A DNA stretch of 32,809 nt from contig CANTXF010000040.1 of the NCBI GenBank assembly GCA_947853665.1, forward strand, positions 1 through 32,809, given 5' to 3'. This document shows, piece by piece, positions 1 to 9,162 of this stretch (positions are counted from its first letter, which is position 1; the number at the start of each line of letters is the position of its first letter). The stretch comes from an uncultured Deferribacterales bacterium. GTDB taxonomy: Bacteria; Chrysiogenota; Deferribacteres; Deferribacterales; Mucispirillaceae. The notes beneath the pieces are model-generated. The model worked only from the letters and a program-made list of their open reading frames with translations, was not told the origin of the DNA and did no database searches. The translations under genes and the position numbers were made by a program.

Positions 1-587
1 GAAACGGTTACAGTTTTGCTCACCGTGGCGGATAAGCCGCCGGGCAGCGTTATAGTGCAGGAAACCTCGTAAGTTCCGGCGGAGGCGTAGGTGTGGGTGG
101 GGCTAGCTTCATCGGAAGACGCTCCGTCTCCGAAAGACCAGCTGTAAGCCGGATCATCGCCTGCGTTTTCCGCGGCGGAGGAAAAATCCGCTTTCAAACC
201 GTCGACAGTATAGCTGAAATCTATACCCGGAACGGGAGGGACGGACTCGCCGCCGTTTGCGTAAACTACCACAGTTTTCTTTACCGTGGCGGATGAGCCG
301 CCTGGCAGCGTTACGGAGCAGAAAACCTGATAAGTCCCCTCGGAAGCGTAGGTATGGGCGGGGCTTGCTTCATCGGAAGACCCTCCGTCTCCGAAAGACC
401 AGTTGTATTCGGGATCTGCCCCGGCGTTTTTCACCACGGAATAAAATTTAACGGTAAGGTTATCGGCGGTATAAGTAAAATCCACGCTTGCGGGAAGAAC
501 CGCAACGCCTTTTTCCGATAAGCCGCCGCCGCAGCCCGCGAGAAAAAGAACGGTAAAGATATAAAGCGGAAATATTATATTTTTCAT
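1..587 (-). CDS. PKD-repeat lipoprotein, N-terminal part (runs off window)
   Basis: The reading frame opens with ATG at 587 and stays open to base 1, so at least 195 residues are present and the C-terminus lies outside the window. Residues 1-18 are a hydrophobic signal peptide ending in the lipobox LAGC (Cys19), followed by a short Gly stretch, so the protein should be a lipoprotein. Two Ig-like PKD domains follow, each with the hallmark WSFGDG and an HTYAS.GTY strand. They are about 87 residues apart (the DNA repeats with a 261-base period, for example 110-119 and 371-380). PKD domains usually mediate protein-protein or surface interactions in secreted proteins. The catalytic or binding part, if any, is off-window. 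The ribosome binding site is weak, so the start is chosen by the signal peptide. Substrate and function unknown. Confidence 0.85.
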   Translation of the reverse strand, partial: MKNIIFPLYIFTVLFLAGCGGGLSEKGVAVLPASVDFTYTADNLTVKFYSVVKNAGADPEYNWSFGDGGSSDEASPAHTYASEGTYQVFCSVTLPGGSSATVKKTVVVYANGGESVPPVPGIDFSYTVDGLKADFSSAAENAGDDPAYSWSFGDGASSDEASPTHTYASAGTYEVSCTITLPGGLSATVSKTVTV

Positions 588-793
588 GTGATTACCCGAT
601 CAACAAAATCCGCCGGCATGATAAACGGGGAATATCGGCAAACAGCCGCCGGGGCGGTAAACCGACCGCAAACCGGCGGATACTGGAAATATATTTAAGG
701 TATATCAGTAATCCTATGGAATTACTAGGAGAAAATGAAAAAACGCGGAATAAGAGCGGTTTTACCGGAAGGACAGAGCAAACGGCCGGTTTT
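588..793. other. Intergenic gap with an inverted repeat
   Basis: There is no supported gene between the end of yejF and the PKD lipoprotein start. The stretch contains a perfect 8-bp inverted repeat, TCCGCCGG at 609-616 and CCGGCGGA at 673-680, enclosing a smaller CCGCC/GGCGG hairpin. It therefore probably forms a structured leader of the PKD gene. I see no convincing intrinsic terminator for the yej operon here and no clear promoter. Confidence 0.4.
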
Positions 794-2383
794 TCAGATA
801 ATATAAGCGGCTTTTACCAGCTCTTTCGTATATTCCGCTTCGGGGCTGTTTATTATCCGCACGGAAGGCCCACGTTCGACCACCGCTCCGTCCTTCATTA
901 TTATAACTTCGTCGCAGGCGGAAGAAATAAGGCTCAGATCGTGGGTAACTATTATATACGATATGCCGTTTTTTTCCCGGAGCCCGTTAAGCAGGGCCGT
1001 TATCTGTATTTTAGTCTGCCTGTCCAGGGACGACGTGGGCTCGTCCAGTATTATAACGTCCGGCCGCATTATAACCGCTCTGGCAATAGCAAGCCTCTGC
1101 CTCTGACCGCCGGAAAATTCGTGGGGATACCGGTTTTTCATATCCGGCCTCAGCCCGGTTTCCATTAAAGCCCTGTCAACGGCTTCCGCAGTTTCTTTCC
1201 TGTCTTTCATACCGAAAGCCCTGAGCCCTTCGGATATTATCATTTCCGCCGTCATTCTTGGGTTAAGGCTGCCGTACGGGTCCTGAAAAACGGCCTGGAT
1301 ATGCCTCCTTTCGAGGCGCTCCTTCTCTCCTTTAAGGGAGCTGAAAGAAACGCCTTTGAGGATAACCTCTCCCTCATGCTCCGCAAGCCCCAGCAGAGCT
1401 TTTATAAGGGATGTTTTTCCCGAACCGGATTCCCCCGCCACTCCCAGGCTGGAGCCTTTTTCCAGCGTGAAAGAAACGTTTTTCACAGCGCGCTTTTCCA
1501 GCCTCGGAGAACCGAACAGGGATTTTTTACCTTTATAAACGACGCTTATATCAATGGCTTCAAGCGCCGCTTCACCTGTCCGGCGGACTTTCGGAGGCTC
1601 CGCCAGGTATCCGGTCGTGAGCATTCGGGTGTATTCGTCCCTCGGGCGCTCGAAAATATCCTCCACACTGCCGGACTCTATTATGCGGCCGTCTCTGGCG
1701 ACCACGGCCCTGGCCGCGTACCGCCGGACCACGCCCATATCGTGAGTTATGAGGAGGACGGTCATGCCGAATTTCCTTTTAAGCTCTTCCAGCAGGTCCA
1801 GTATCTGAGCCTGAACGGTAACGTCGAGAGCCGTCGTAGGCTCGTCCGCAATCAGCAGCTCCGGCCCCGACGCAAGAGCCATGGCTATCATTATGCGCTG
1901 GCGCTCTCCGCCGGAAAATACGTGGGGATAGTCGTTCAACCGGCTTTCCGCGTTCTTTACGCCGCAAAGCCTCAAAAGTTCAAGAGCTTTCGCTCTTGAG
2001 GCCGCGGGCTTCTCCCTGCCGGATACCCGTATCCTCTCGGTTATCTGATCGCCTATCTTATGCAGCGGATTAAGGCTTGCCATAGGCTCCTGAAAAATAT
2101 AGGCTATTTTCCCGCCCCTCAGCCGTCTGAGGCTTTTTTCATCGTCGTAGTCCACTTCCTCCCCGTTAAAATAAACGGAGCCTCCCTTTTTAACGGCCCC
2201 GGAGCTTTTTAAAAGCCCCGTAACGGAAAGCGCGCACACGGATTTTCCCGAACCGGACTCGCCGACGATCGCCAGGGTTTCGCCTCTCTCCGCCTTAAAG
2301 GAAAAATCCTTTACGGCCTCGGTAACTCCTTCCTCCGTGTCGAAATGTATACGCAGCCCGGTCACTTCAAGGATATTGTCCAT
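794..2383 (-). CDS. yejF: YejF-like peptide ABC importer, tandem ATPase subunit
   Basis: Cytoplasmic ATPase of an oligopeptide importer of the Yej (microcin C / peptide) type. The protein holds two complete ABC cassettes in one chain, like E. coli YejF (about 529 residues). Cassette 1 has Walker A GESGSGKS at about 41-48, signature FSGGERQ at about 156-162 and Walker B ending in ADEPT near 180. Cassette 2 has GESGSGKT at about 317-324, FSGGQRQ at about 423-429 and LDEPT near 447. All catalytic motifs look intact. It is the last gene of the long operon and starts 9 bases after yejE. A GTG at 2386 directly before the ATG at 2383 is an alternative start; the ATG is better spaced from GAGGG. With YejA, YejB and YejE it should complete a type I importer. 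Confidence 0.93.
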   Translation of the reverse strand: MDNILEVTGLRIHFDTEEGVTEAVKDFSFKAERGETLAIVGESGSGKSVCALSVTGLLKSSGAVKKGGSVYFNGEEVDYDDEKSLRRLRGGKIAYIFQEPMASLNPLHKIGDQITERIRVSGREKPAASRAKALELLRLCGVKNAESRLNDYPHVFSGGERQRIMIAMALASGPELLIADEPTTALDVTVQAQILDLLEELKRKFGMTVLLITHDMGVVRRYAARAVVARDGRIIESGSVEDIFERPRDEYTRMLTTGYLAEPPKVRRTGEAALEAIDISVVYKGKKSLFGSPRLEKRAVKNVSFTLEKGSSLGVAGESGSGKTSLIKALLGLAEHEGEVILKGVSFSSLKGEKERLERRHIQAVFQDPYGSLNPRMTAEMIISEGLRAFGMKDRKETAEAVDRALMETGLRPDMKNRYPHEFSGGQRQRLAIARAVIMRPDVIILDEPTSSLDRQTKIQITALLNGLREKNGISYIIVTHDLSLISSACDEVIIMKDGAVVERGPSVRIINSPEAEYTKELVKAAYII

Positions 2384-2392
2384 CACTCGCCC

Positions 2393-3424
2393 TCATTTCA
2401 GGAAATTAGGGTCGAAAGCGTCTCTCACGCCTTCCCCGATAAACACCAGCAGACTTAACACGGACGATATTACGACAAAGGCCGATATGCCTATCCAGGG
2501 GGAATGTATATTGCTTTTGCCCGCCGCGAGCAGTTCCCCCAGCGACGGGGACCCAGGAGGCATACCGAAGCCCAGAAAATCCAGAGAGGTAAGCGCGGCG
2601 ATGGAACCGCTCAGTATAAAGGGCAGAAAAGTCAGCGCCGCCGTAAGAGCGTTAGGCAGAATATGCCTGAACATAAGCGCGGAATTTTTCACTCCCAGAA
2701 CCCTGGCCGCCTGCACGTATTCCAAATTGCGCCCTTTAAGAAACTCGGCCCTTACCACTCCAACAAGTTTCATCCAGCCGAATACGGTCATAAGAAAAAG
2801 CAGCGTCCAGAAGCCGGGGCTTATTATGCTGCTGGCCATTATAAGCAGATAAAGCATTGGTATACCCGACCATATCTCCATAAAGCGCTGGCCGAACATA
2901 TCCACACGGCCTCCGTAATATCCCTGCAAAGCTCCTGCGGCCACGCCTATTACGGAAGTAAAGAGAGTGAGCAGCAGGCCGAAAAAAACGGATATTCTGA
3001 AACCGTATATGAGCCTTGCGAACACGTCCCTCCCTCTGTCGTCCGTTCCAAGGGGGTTTTGCATGGAAGGAGGCGACGGGGGAGGCGACGGCAGGTTATA
3101 TTCTATCGTGTCGTAGGAATATCTTACGGGAGGCCACACGGCCCATCCGTTTTCCCTTATTTTTTCCTCCATGAAAGGGTCTTTGTAATCGGCCTCGGAA
3201 TCGAAAAACCCGCCGAAGCGGCTTTCGGGATAGCTTATGAAAACGGGGAAAAAATATTCGCCGTCATATTTCATTATTATAGGCTTGTCATTGGCTATAA
3301 GCTCCGCCAAAAGGCTGGCGGCAAAAAGAAAGAGAAAGATGAAAAGCGAATACCCGGCTCTTTTGTTGCGCATGAAACGGGCCGCGCGGCGTCTTGCAAG
3401 GGGCGAAAAAAGCATATCAGGCAT
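2393..3424 (-). CDS. yejE: YejE-like peptide ABC importer permease
   Basis: Inner-membrane permease of the Yej peptide importer, 343 residues against about 341 in E. coli. The N-terminus has the cytoplasmic RRRAARFMRNKRAGY stretch followed by one transmembrane helix, then a periplasmic segment, and from about residue 125 the BPD_transp_1 region with several helices. The sequence NPLGTDDRGRDVFARLIYG is the typical entry to this domain. The EAA-type loop is seen in the ARVLGVKNSALMFRHILPNA stretch, which contacts the ATPase. The gene overlaps the 3' end of yejB by 8 bases, which suggests translational coupling. The 343-residue length and the extended Yej-type N-terminus favour YejE over a DppC/OppC-type permease. 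Confidence 0.93.
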   Translation of the reverse strand: MPDMLFSPLARRRAARFMRNKRAGYSLFIFLFLFAASLLAELIANDKPIIMKYDGEYFFPVFISYPESRFGGFFDSEADYKDPFMEEKIRENGWAVWPPVRYSYDTIEYNLPSPPPSPPSMQNPLGTDDRGRDVFARLIYGFRISVFFGLLLTLFTSVIGVAAGALQGYYGGRVDMFGQRFMEIWSGIPMLYLLIMASSIISPGFWTLLFLMTVFGWMKLVGVVRAEFLKGRNLEYVQAARVLGVKNSALMFRHILPNALTAALTFLPFILSGSIAALTSLDFLGFGMPPGSPSLGELLAAGKSNIHSPWIGISAFVVISSVLSLLVFIGEGVRDAFDPNFLK

Positions 3425-4523
3425 CCTCCGCGCTTTTGAAGGATATTCTGGGGTCCACGAGAACGTAAGTAAGGTCGCTTATAATATTAAGCAGCAGGCC
3501 CAGCAGGGTAAAAATATAAAGAGTGGCGAACATCACCGGGTAATCCCTGTTTATGGCGGCCTCAAAACCCATAAGCCCCATTCCGTCGAGAGAAAAAATC
3601 ACCTCAATAAGCAGCGAACCCGTAAAAAACATCGATATGAAAGCCGCAGGAAATCCCGATATGACTATAAGCATGGCGTTCCTGAAAACGTGGCCGTACA
3701 GTACGCGGTTTTCCGTAAGCCCCTTGGCCCTGGCAGTTATTACGTACTGCTTGCGCAGCTCCTCCAGAAAGGAGTTTTTAGTAAGCAGGGCGAGGGAGGC
3801 AAACCCGCCTATCACCATGGAAATCACGGGCAGGCACATATGCCAGAGATAGTCGCCGATTTTGCCCGGCAGGCTCATTTCCGAAAATCCGTCGGAAACA
3901 AGGCCCCTGAGAGGAAAAATGGAAAAATAGCTGCCTCCGGCGAAAAAAATAATTAAAATAACGGCGAAAAGGAATACCGGCACAGCGCCGCCCAATATCA
4001 TAAAAAACGAAGTCCAGGCGTCGAAAGGCGTGCCGTGCTTAACCGCCTTCCTTATACCCGCCGGGATGCCGATAAGGTATATCAGCAAAGAGCTCCATAT
4101 TCCCAGCGAAGCGGACACGGGGAGCCTCTCCTTTATCATTTCCACGACGGTGCGGTCTTTAAAGAAACTTTCCCCGAAATCGAAGCAGAGAAATTTCTTT
4201 ATGGTGACGAAATACCTTTCAAGCAGAGGTTTATCGAAACCGTAAAGCTTCTCTATTTTTTTTATAAGCTCCGGGGAAATGTTTTCTCCGCCTTTATATT
4301 TATCCATTATCCCGTCGCCCTCGCCCGCTATCTGCGGCCCGCCTGAAGCGTCCTCCTGACGCAGGGCCATTTCCTCCGCGGACTGGCCCTGGCCGGTGAT
4401 CTTGGCTATCATTGCCTCAACCGGCCCTCCAGGAGCCGCCTGAACGAGAAAAAAGTTAAGCGTAACAATCCCCAGGAGAGTGGGGACGATAAGCAGAAGC
4501 CTTTTCAGGATATAGGAGGCCAT
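3417..4523 (-). CDS. yejB: YejB-like peptide ABC importer permease
   Basis: Second inner-membrane permease of the Yej importer, 368 residues (E. coli YejB about 364). It starts with the MASYILKRLLLIVPTLLGI helix typical of DppB/OppB/YejB proteins. Residues of roughly 45-95 form the acidic, Gly-rich periplasmic insertion that marks YejB, ending in LYGFDKPLLERYF. The transport domain follows, with the coupling-loop segment ITARAKGLTENRVLYGHVFRN near 250 and a C-terminal DPRISF motif. It begins one base after the yejA stop and overlaps yejE by 8 bases. Its position directly behind the binding-protein gene is the usual yejABEF order. Confidence 0.93.
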   Translation of the reverse strand: MASYILKRLLLIVPTLLGIVTLNFFLVQAAPGGPVEAMIAKITGQGQSAEEMALRQEDASGGPQIAGEGDGIMDKYKGGENISPELIKKIEKLYGFDKPLLERYFVTIKKFLCFDFGESFFKDRTVVEMIKERLPVSASLGIWSSLLIYLIGIPAGIRKAVKHGTPFDAWTSFFMILGGAVPVFLFAVILIIFFAGGSYFSIFPLRGLVSDGFSEMSLPGKIGDYLWHMCLPVISMVIGGFASLALLTKNSFLEELRKQYVITARAKGLTENRVLYGHVFRNAMLIVISGFPAAFISMFFTGSLLIEVIFSLDGMGLMGFEAAINRDYPVMFATLYIFTLLGLLLNIISDLTYVLVDPRISFKSAEDA

Positions 4524-4524
4524 A

Positions 4525-6339
4525 CTATCTTTTTACCGCTTTGTTTATTTTCGCGTCCTTTTCCTTATCGAGCCACCAGCCGCCGAAGCCCAGGCTGTAT
4601 TCGGGAGCCTTGTCCGGCTTGCCGAACCTGTCCCAATAAGCTATGCGCCATCTGTCGGAATATCCTGCGGGGATAACGTACCAGCCGTTTTTAAGAACCC
4701 AGTCGAGCGCCCTTACCCTTTCGGTAAGCTCCTGCCTGTTCGCGGCGTTTATCACCATATCGACGAGCCTGTCCACCGCGGGGTCTTTTATGGAGGAATA
4801 ATTCCTGCCGCCTTTTTCAGACGCCGCCTCGGAGCTCCACATACCGCGCTGCTCGTTGCCCGGGGATTCGGACTGGCGCACCATGGAGTATATCATCATA
4901 TAATCCTTGTTCCGCACCCGCTCCACGTATTGGGCGGAATCCAGAAATTTTATCTCGAAAGCTATCCCTATGCGTTCAAGAGCCTTTTTAAAGGGCAGCA
5001 GGTCTCCCTCGACAGATTTGGACGAAATAATTATTTCAAGAGAAAGCGGCCTGCCGTTTTTATCCGCCATCACCCCGCCGGAATATTCGTATCCGGCTTC
5101 CCTGAGGATGGAAACGGCCTTCATCAGGTTCGCCCTGTTGTTCCCGTCGCCGCCGGAAGAAGGATAGGCGAAAGGCCGGGACAAAAACTCGTCCGAAGCG
5201 TCGGGCATGGCTTTTTTTACAACGGCGGCCTCCTCCGGGGAAAGGACGCTGCCGCTTGCCAGCGGCGAATTTGAAAAATAGCTGTCATACCGCCTGTCCT
5301 GGCCGAAATATATGTTTTTATTGAGCCAGTCGTAATCGTAGGCGTAATTAAGAGCCTTTCTTACCAGTATATCGTCGAGAGGCTTTACGGCGGAATTCAT
5401 GAATATGCCTTTCATGCCCTGTCCGTTTTTATGGCGTATCTCCTCCTTTTTTATAAAGCCCATATCGAAATAACGCCCCTCGTATCCTCTGTACCACCGT
5501 TTGCCGGAGCTTTCGCCGGTAAGGTCGAAAAGCCCCGCCTTAAAAGCCTCGAAAGCGACCGTCTGATCTCTGAAATATTCGAAGGTTATCCTGTCAAAAT
5601 TATTCTGCCCTTTCATACACGGCACGTTTTCGCCCCAGTAATCCCTGACCCTTTCAAAGACCACGCGCTTTCCGGCTTCATACTCCCCTATTCTGTAAGG
5701 CCCGCTCCCTAAAGGCGGCTCCAGCGTCGATTTGGATAGATCGCGCTTTTCCCAGTAATGCCGGGGTATTACCGTAAGCTGACCGGCGATAAGGGGCAGC
5801 TCCCTGCTGAAGCTGCCCTTTTTAAAAGTAAATTTTACCCTGTTCTTTCCCAGAGCCTCCGCCTTTTCTATAAGCTCGTAATAATTTTTATAGAAAGGGC
5901 TTACCTCGGTTATCTTATAAAAGCTGAAAACAACGTCGTCGGCCGTTACGGCTTTTCCGTCGTGCCAGCGGGCTTCCGGCCTCAGGTCGAATATCACCCA
6001 GGAATAATCCTCGGGATACTCGATGGTCCGGGCCAGCAGGCCGTAATAAGTACCGGCCTCGTCAAGGGAGCTTTTAAGCAGGGTGTCGTACATATATCCA
6101 GACGCTCTGAAAGCCACGCCTTTAACGGCAAAGGGGTTGAAGCTGTCGAAAGTTCCGTACATCGCCCTGCGGAATTCGCCGCCTTTCGGGGCGTCGGGCA
6201 CGGTATAATCGAAATGGGTAAAATCAGGGCCGTATTTTATCTCCTCGGTAAGAGAAACGGCGTGAGTCCTTATTACTTCCGCCTCCGCCGGCAGGGTAAA
6301 AAGGAAAAACAGAATAGGTAAAACGGCTTTTACAATCAT
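4525..6339 (-). CDS. yejA: YejA-like periplasmic peptide-binding protein
   Basis: Extracytoplasmic solute-binding protein (SBP_bac_5 family) that would deliver peptides to YejBEF. It is 604 residues, the same length as E. coli YejA. Residues 1-20 form a signal peptide ending in LPAEA, with no lipobox Cys, so it should be soluble in the periplasm. Typical family features are the ARWHDGKAVTADDVVFSFYK motif near 120, the RDYWGENVP segment near 235 and the RKALNYAYDYDWLNKNIYFG stretch near 330. The start codon overlaps the M16 protease stop as ATGA, so peptide-binding protein and protease appear to be translationally coupled. I infer that the peptides it binds are products of that protease. Confidence 0.93.
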   Translation of the reverse strand: MIVKAVLPILFFLFTLPAEAEVIRTHAVSLTEEIKYGPDFTHFDYTVPDAPKGGEFRRAMYGTFDSFNPFAVKGVAFRASGYMYDTLLKSSLDEAGTYYGLLARTIEYPEDYSWVIFDLRPEARWHDGKAVTADDVVFSFYKITEVSPFYKNYYELIEKAEALGKNRVKFTFKKGSFSRELPLIAGQLTVIPRHYWEKRDLSKSTLEPPLGSGPYRIGEYEAGKRVVFERVRDYWGENVPCMKGQNNFDRITFEYFRDQTVAFEAFKAGLFDLTGESSGKRWYRGYEGRYFDMGFIKKEEIRHKNGQGMKGIFMNSAVKPLDDILVRKALNYAYDYDWLNKNIYFGQDRRYDSYFSNSPLASGSVLSPEEAAVVKKAMPDASDEFLSRPFAYPSSGGDGNNRANLMKAVSILREAGYEYSGGVMADKNGRPLSLEIIISSKSVEGDLLPFKKALERIGIAFEIKFLDSAQYVERVRNKDYMMIYSMVRQSESPGNEQRGMWSSEAASEKGGRNYSSIKDPAVDRLVDMVINAANRQELTERVRALDWVLKNGWYVIPAGYSDRWRIAYWDRFGKPDKAPEYSLGFGGWWLDKEKDAKINKAVKR

Positions 6340-9146
6340 TCCGCTTCCTCCGGCCCGTAGACGGCGGTAAAGGAATCGTAGCCTTTAAGGGTGTCCGCGA
6401 TAAATTTATTAATATCCTCCACGCTCTGGCTTTCGGCTATTTTCTCAAGCTCCCCCGCGGATAAGGGCTTTCTGCCGGAAAGCATATCGTGGGCTATGGA
6501 GGGAGCCCAGTATTTATTTTCGCGGGCGGAGGATTCAAAAGCGTTTTTCTGGGCTTTTTTGGCCGCTTCAAGCTCATCGGCGCTTATGCCGTTCTTTATG
6601 AAGCCGTTTACCACTTCGATAGTTTTATTCAGTATTTCTTCCTTTCTTTCCGGGTCGCAGGTAAAGGATATTCTGCCGGTAAAATCCGTAACGGGGAAAT
6701 CGGAATAACGCAGAATAAGGTTCACGGAGTAAACTCCGCTCATTTCTTCCCGCACGGCCTGACGCAGACGGATACGGAGGGCGTTTCTCACGGGGAACAT
6801 TTTATACCTGCCCAATTCGTCGTTTTTTACGCGCTTATCCATAAAAATACTTAGCTCGGATTTATTTTCCACTTCGCCCTTTCCTTCGGCAAAGCCGTTT
6901 CTTATCTCAAGGCCGCGGCTTTTAACGGACGCTTTTTTGCCGGAGGGTTTAAGGGAGCCAAGATATTTAGCGCCCAGCTCTATTATTTTGTCGGGGTCAG
7001 CGTCGGCGGAAAAAACGAAAACAAAATTTTCCGGGTCCGAAAAACAGTCTTTATACATTTTCATAAGCCTTTCGGACGTAGCCGCCGTCATGTCCCCGGC
7101 AAGCAGATACGTTCTTCTGTAAGCGTCGTTATACATATCGGGGGCTATTTCTCTGAAAAACCTTTTTTTCCTGTCGGCTCCGTCTATTTTTATCTCGTTC
7201 TCAAAGCTTCTCCCAACGGCGGCAAGAACGTCCGGGTCGATATAAGCGTCGGTAAAATATTTATGCAGAAGCTGAAAAAAAGATTCTATATCCCTCGTAT
7301 CGCCCATGCCGTCGAAATCGAAAGTATATTCCGACGCTTTAAGCGAAAGCGCCGCCTGCTTACCGCTCATAAAAGCGTTTAGCTGCCTTTTTGAAACGTC
7401 TTTAAACCCGCTTGATGAAACGGCCTTAGCCATTACGGGAAAGAGGCGGGCTTCCTCGTCCCCCAGGCCGGACAGACCGCCCTTTTTTCTTGCCGCCATG
7501 ACGAAACGGTTTTTTTCCTCTCCGTTTCTTTTAACCACCAGCTTTACGCCGTTATCGTAAACGGCTTCCGCCGCGTCGATATTGTCGATATTCCTTCTGG
7601 ATTTCAGGACGCCGCTTTTTATGCCGCCTTTTATGAGATCGACCGCCTTAACGTCGTTTTTCTCGGCGGCGATCTCCGCCCCGGCAACGTCGGCCAGCAA
7701 TTTTTTAAAGGAAGCGGCGTCTATATTTATATTTTTCCTTTCCTTATCAGGCACGGTAACGGTAAGCAGCACGGAGCCGGAGGATACCATACCGGCGAAA
7801 GCCCTGTTAAAGCTCACGAGGTTAACGCCGTCAAAAAACCTTTTGAAAAGCTCCGCGTCCTGGGAGAATTCGGTAAGATAGCCGCCGAAATTGTCGTATT
7901 CGCATATACCTTCGGCATATTTTGCCGAGGGATATTTAAAATCGGGAGAAGCGGCCCTTTCAAGAAAGGTCATCCTGCCGTCGCGAAACTCTTTAAGCTC
8001 GTTCAGATAAAAACCGTGCCTTTTGGCCCTTTCTATTTCCGAAACGAATTCCCTGAGGGATTCGCCGAAAGCGCCTTCCTGAAATGACGCGTTGAAAACG
8101 GACATTCTGAGGCCGCCGTTCGTCTGAGACACGCCGGAACGGAACGAGAGCAGGCCGCTTTTCTTTTCGTTTATTTTAAGAGACATACGGCTGTTAAGCA
8201 TGGCGGAAGTCCCCTCCTGGAGAGAGAGCTTCTTAAAGCCTGCGAAATCGGACGGCCGCTCGCCTTTCTCAAAAAAAACTATCGACGCGGAAACGCCTTT
8301 CGCCTCCGGGTCGCTTATGACGTTGACTCTTACGCCTTCGGTAAGAGGCACGGAGGAATCGGCTTTTTCGGGAGTATCGCGTTTTTTCATGGAAGAAAAA
8401 TACTTTTCGATGAGTTCCTTTGCTTTTTCCGGCTCGATATTGCCGACGACCACAACGGACATATTGCCGGGAACGTACCATTTTTTATAATATCCCTCGA
8501 GAAGGGCTTTATCCGCGTTTTTTATTATATCTACGGAGCCTATCGGGTCTCTGTCGGGATAAAGCGAGCCTGCAAGCAGGTATTTTCTCGACTGAGAGCT
8601 TATGCGCTTGCGCAGGTCGCTGCGCATACGCCATTCCTCTATTATAACGCCTTTTTCGCTTTCGATGTCCGCTTCGTTAAAAAGTATGCCGTCGGCCCAG
8701 TCCCTCATGACAGCGAAGGCCTTTTCCAGCAGCGCCCGGTCCGAAGCCGGAACGGTAAGCTGGTAATTGGTATTTTCCGACGACGTGTAGGCGTTGCTGT
8801 CCTTGCCGAAAACGAGGCCCGCGTCCTCCATATATTTTATCACGCTGTTGCCGGGGAAGTTTTTAGTCCCGTTAAAAGCCATGTGCTCCACAAAATGGGC
8901 TATTCCAAGCTCTTTATCAGTCTCGTTAAGGGAGCCGCTGCGCACGTTAAGGCGGAACTCCACCTTATCGGAGGGAAAATCGTTGCTGCGTATATAGTAA
9001 GTAAGCCCGTTGTCAAGGCGGCCCGTAACGATTTTATCGCTGAAAGGAATGGAATCCGCCGCGTAAACGGCCGCCGAAATCAATGCGAGCTGAAAAGCCG
9101 TTAAAATAAAGAGAAGCAGTTTTTTCAGAGCGATCGTCATTTTCAT
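6336..9146 (-). CDS. Periplasmic M16 zinc protease, PqqL/FusC-like
   Basis: A full-length two-lobed M16 (inverzincin) protease of 936 residues, similar in size to E. coli PqqL and Pectobacterium FusC. The signal peptide spans roughly residues 1-30 and ends in VYAA. The inverted zinc motif HFVEH lies at 84-88 within AHFVEHMAFNGT, as in PqqL. The third ligand is a Glu in EKGVIIEE around 164-171. The C-terminal half (about 500-936) is the second, noncatalytic M16 lobe. Family knowledge: PqqL and FusC are encoded beside TonB-dependent receptors and cut imported proteins in the periplasm. Here the gene sits 16 bases behind tonB and overlaps yejA by 4 bases, so it links outer-membrane uptake to inner-membrane peptide import. 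The cleaved substrate is not known. Confidence 0.92.
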   Translation of the reverse strand: MKMTIALKKLLLFILTAFQLALISAAVYAADSIPFSDKIVTGRLDNGLTYYIRSNDFPSDKVEFRLNVRSGSLNETDKELGIAHFVEHMAFNGTKNFPGNSVIKYMEDAGLVFGKDSNAYTSSENTNYQLTVPASDRALLEKAFAVMRDWADGILFNEADIESEKGVIIEEWRMRSDLRKRISSQSRKYLLAGSLYPDRDPIGSVDIIKNADKALLEGYYKKWYVPGNMSVVVVGNIEPEKAKELIEKYFSSMKKRDTPEKADSSVPLTEGVRVNVISDPEAKGVSASIVFFEKGERPSDFAGFKKLSLQEGTSAMLNSRMSLKINEKKSGLLSFRSGVSQTNGGLRMSVFNASFQEGAFGESLREFVSEIERAKRHGFYLNELKEFRDGRMTFLERAASPDFKYPSAKYAEGICEYDNFGGYLTEFSQDAELFKRFFDGVNLVSFNRAFAGMVSSGSVLLTVTVPDKERKNINIDAASFKKLLADVAGAEIAAEKNDVKAVDLIKGGIKSGVLKSRRNIDNIDAAEAVYDNGVKLVVKRNGEEKNRFVMAARKKGGLSGLGDEEARLFPVMAKAVSSSGFKDVSKRQLNAFMSGKQAALSLKASEYTFDFDGMGDTRDIESFFQLLHKYFTDAYIDPDVLAAVGRSFENEIKIDGADRKKRFFREIAPDMYNDAYRRTYLLAGDMTAATSERLMKMYKDCFSDPENFVFVFSADADPDKIIELGAKYLGSLKPSGKKASVKSRGLEIRNGFAEGKGEVENKSELSIFMDKRVKNDELGRYKMFPVRNALRIRLRQAVREEMSGVYSVNLILRYSDFPVTDFTGRISFTCDPERKEEILNKTIEVVNGFIKNGISADELEAAKKAQKNAFESSARENKYWAPSIAHDMLSGRKPLSAGELEKIAESQSVEDINKFIADTLKGYDSFTAVYGPEEAE

Positions 9147-9162
9147 AAAACCCCATATTTAT

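Noticed and set aside
735-806. A 23-codon open frame with AGGAG four bases before ATG
   Set aside because: It overlaps the end of yejF on the opposite strand, resembles nothing, and a good ribosome-site match of this size is expected by chance.
2504-3439. Long antisense open frame over yejE, and similar ones over the DUF4857-like and pyrophosphatase genes
   Set aside because: The opposite strand encodes clear family members; the antisense products have odd Arg/Gly/Tyr/His-rich composition and no ribosome sites.
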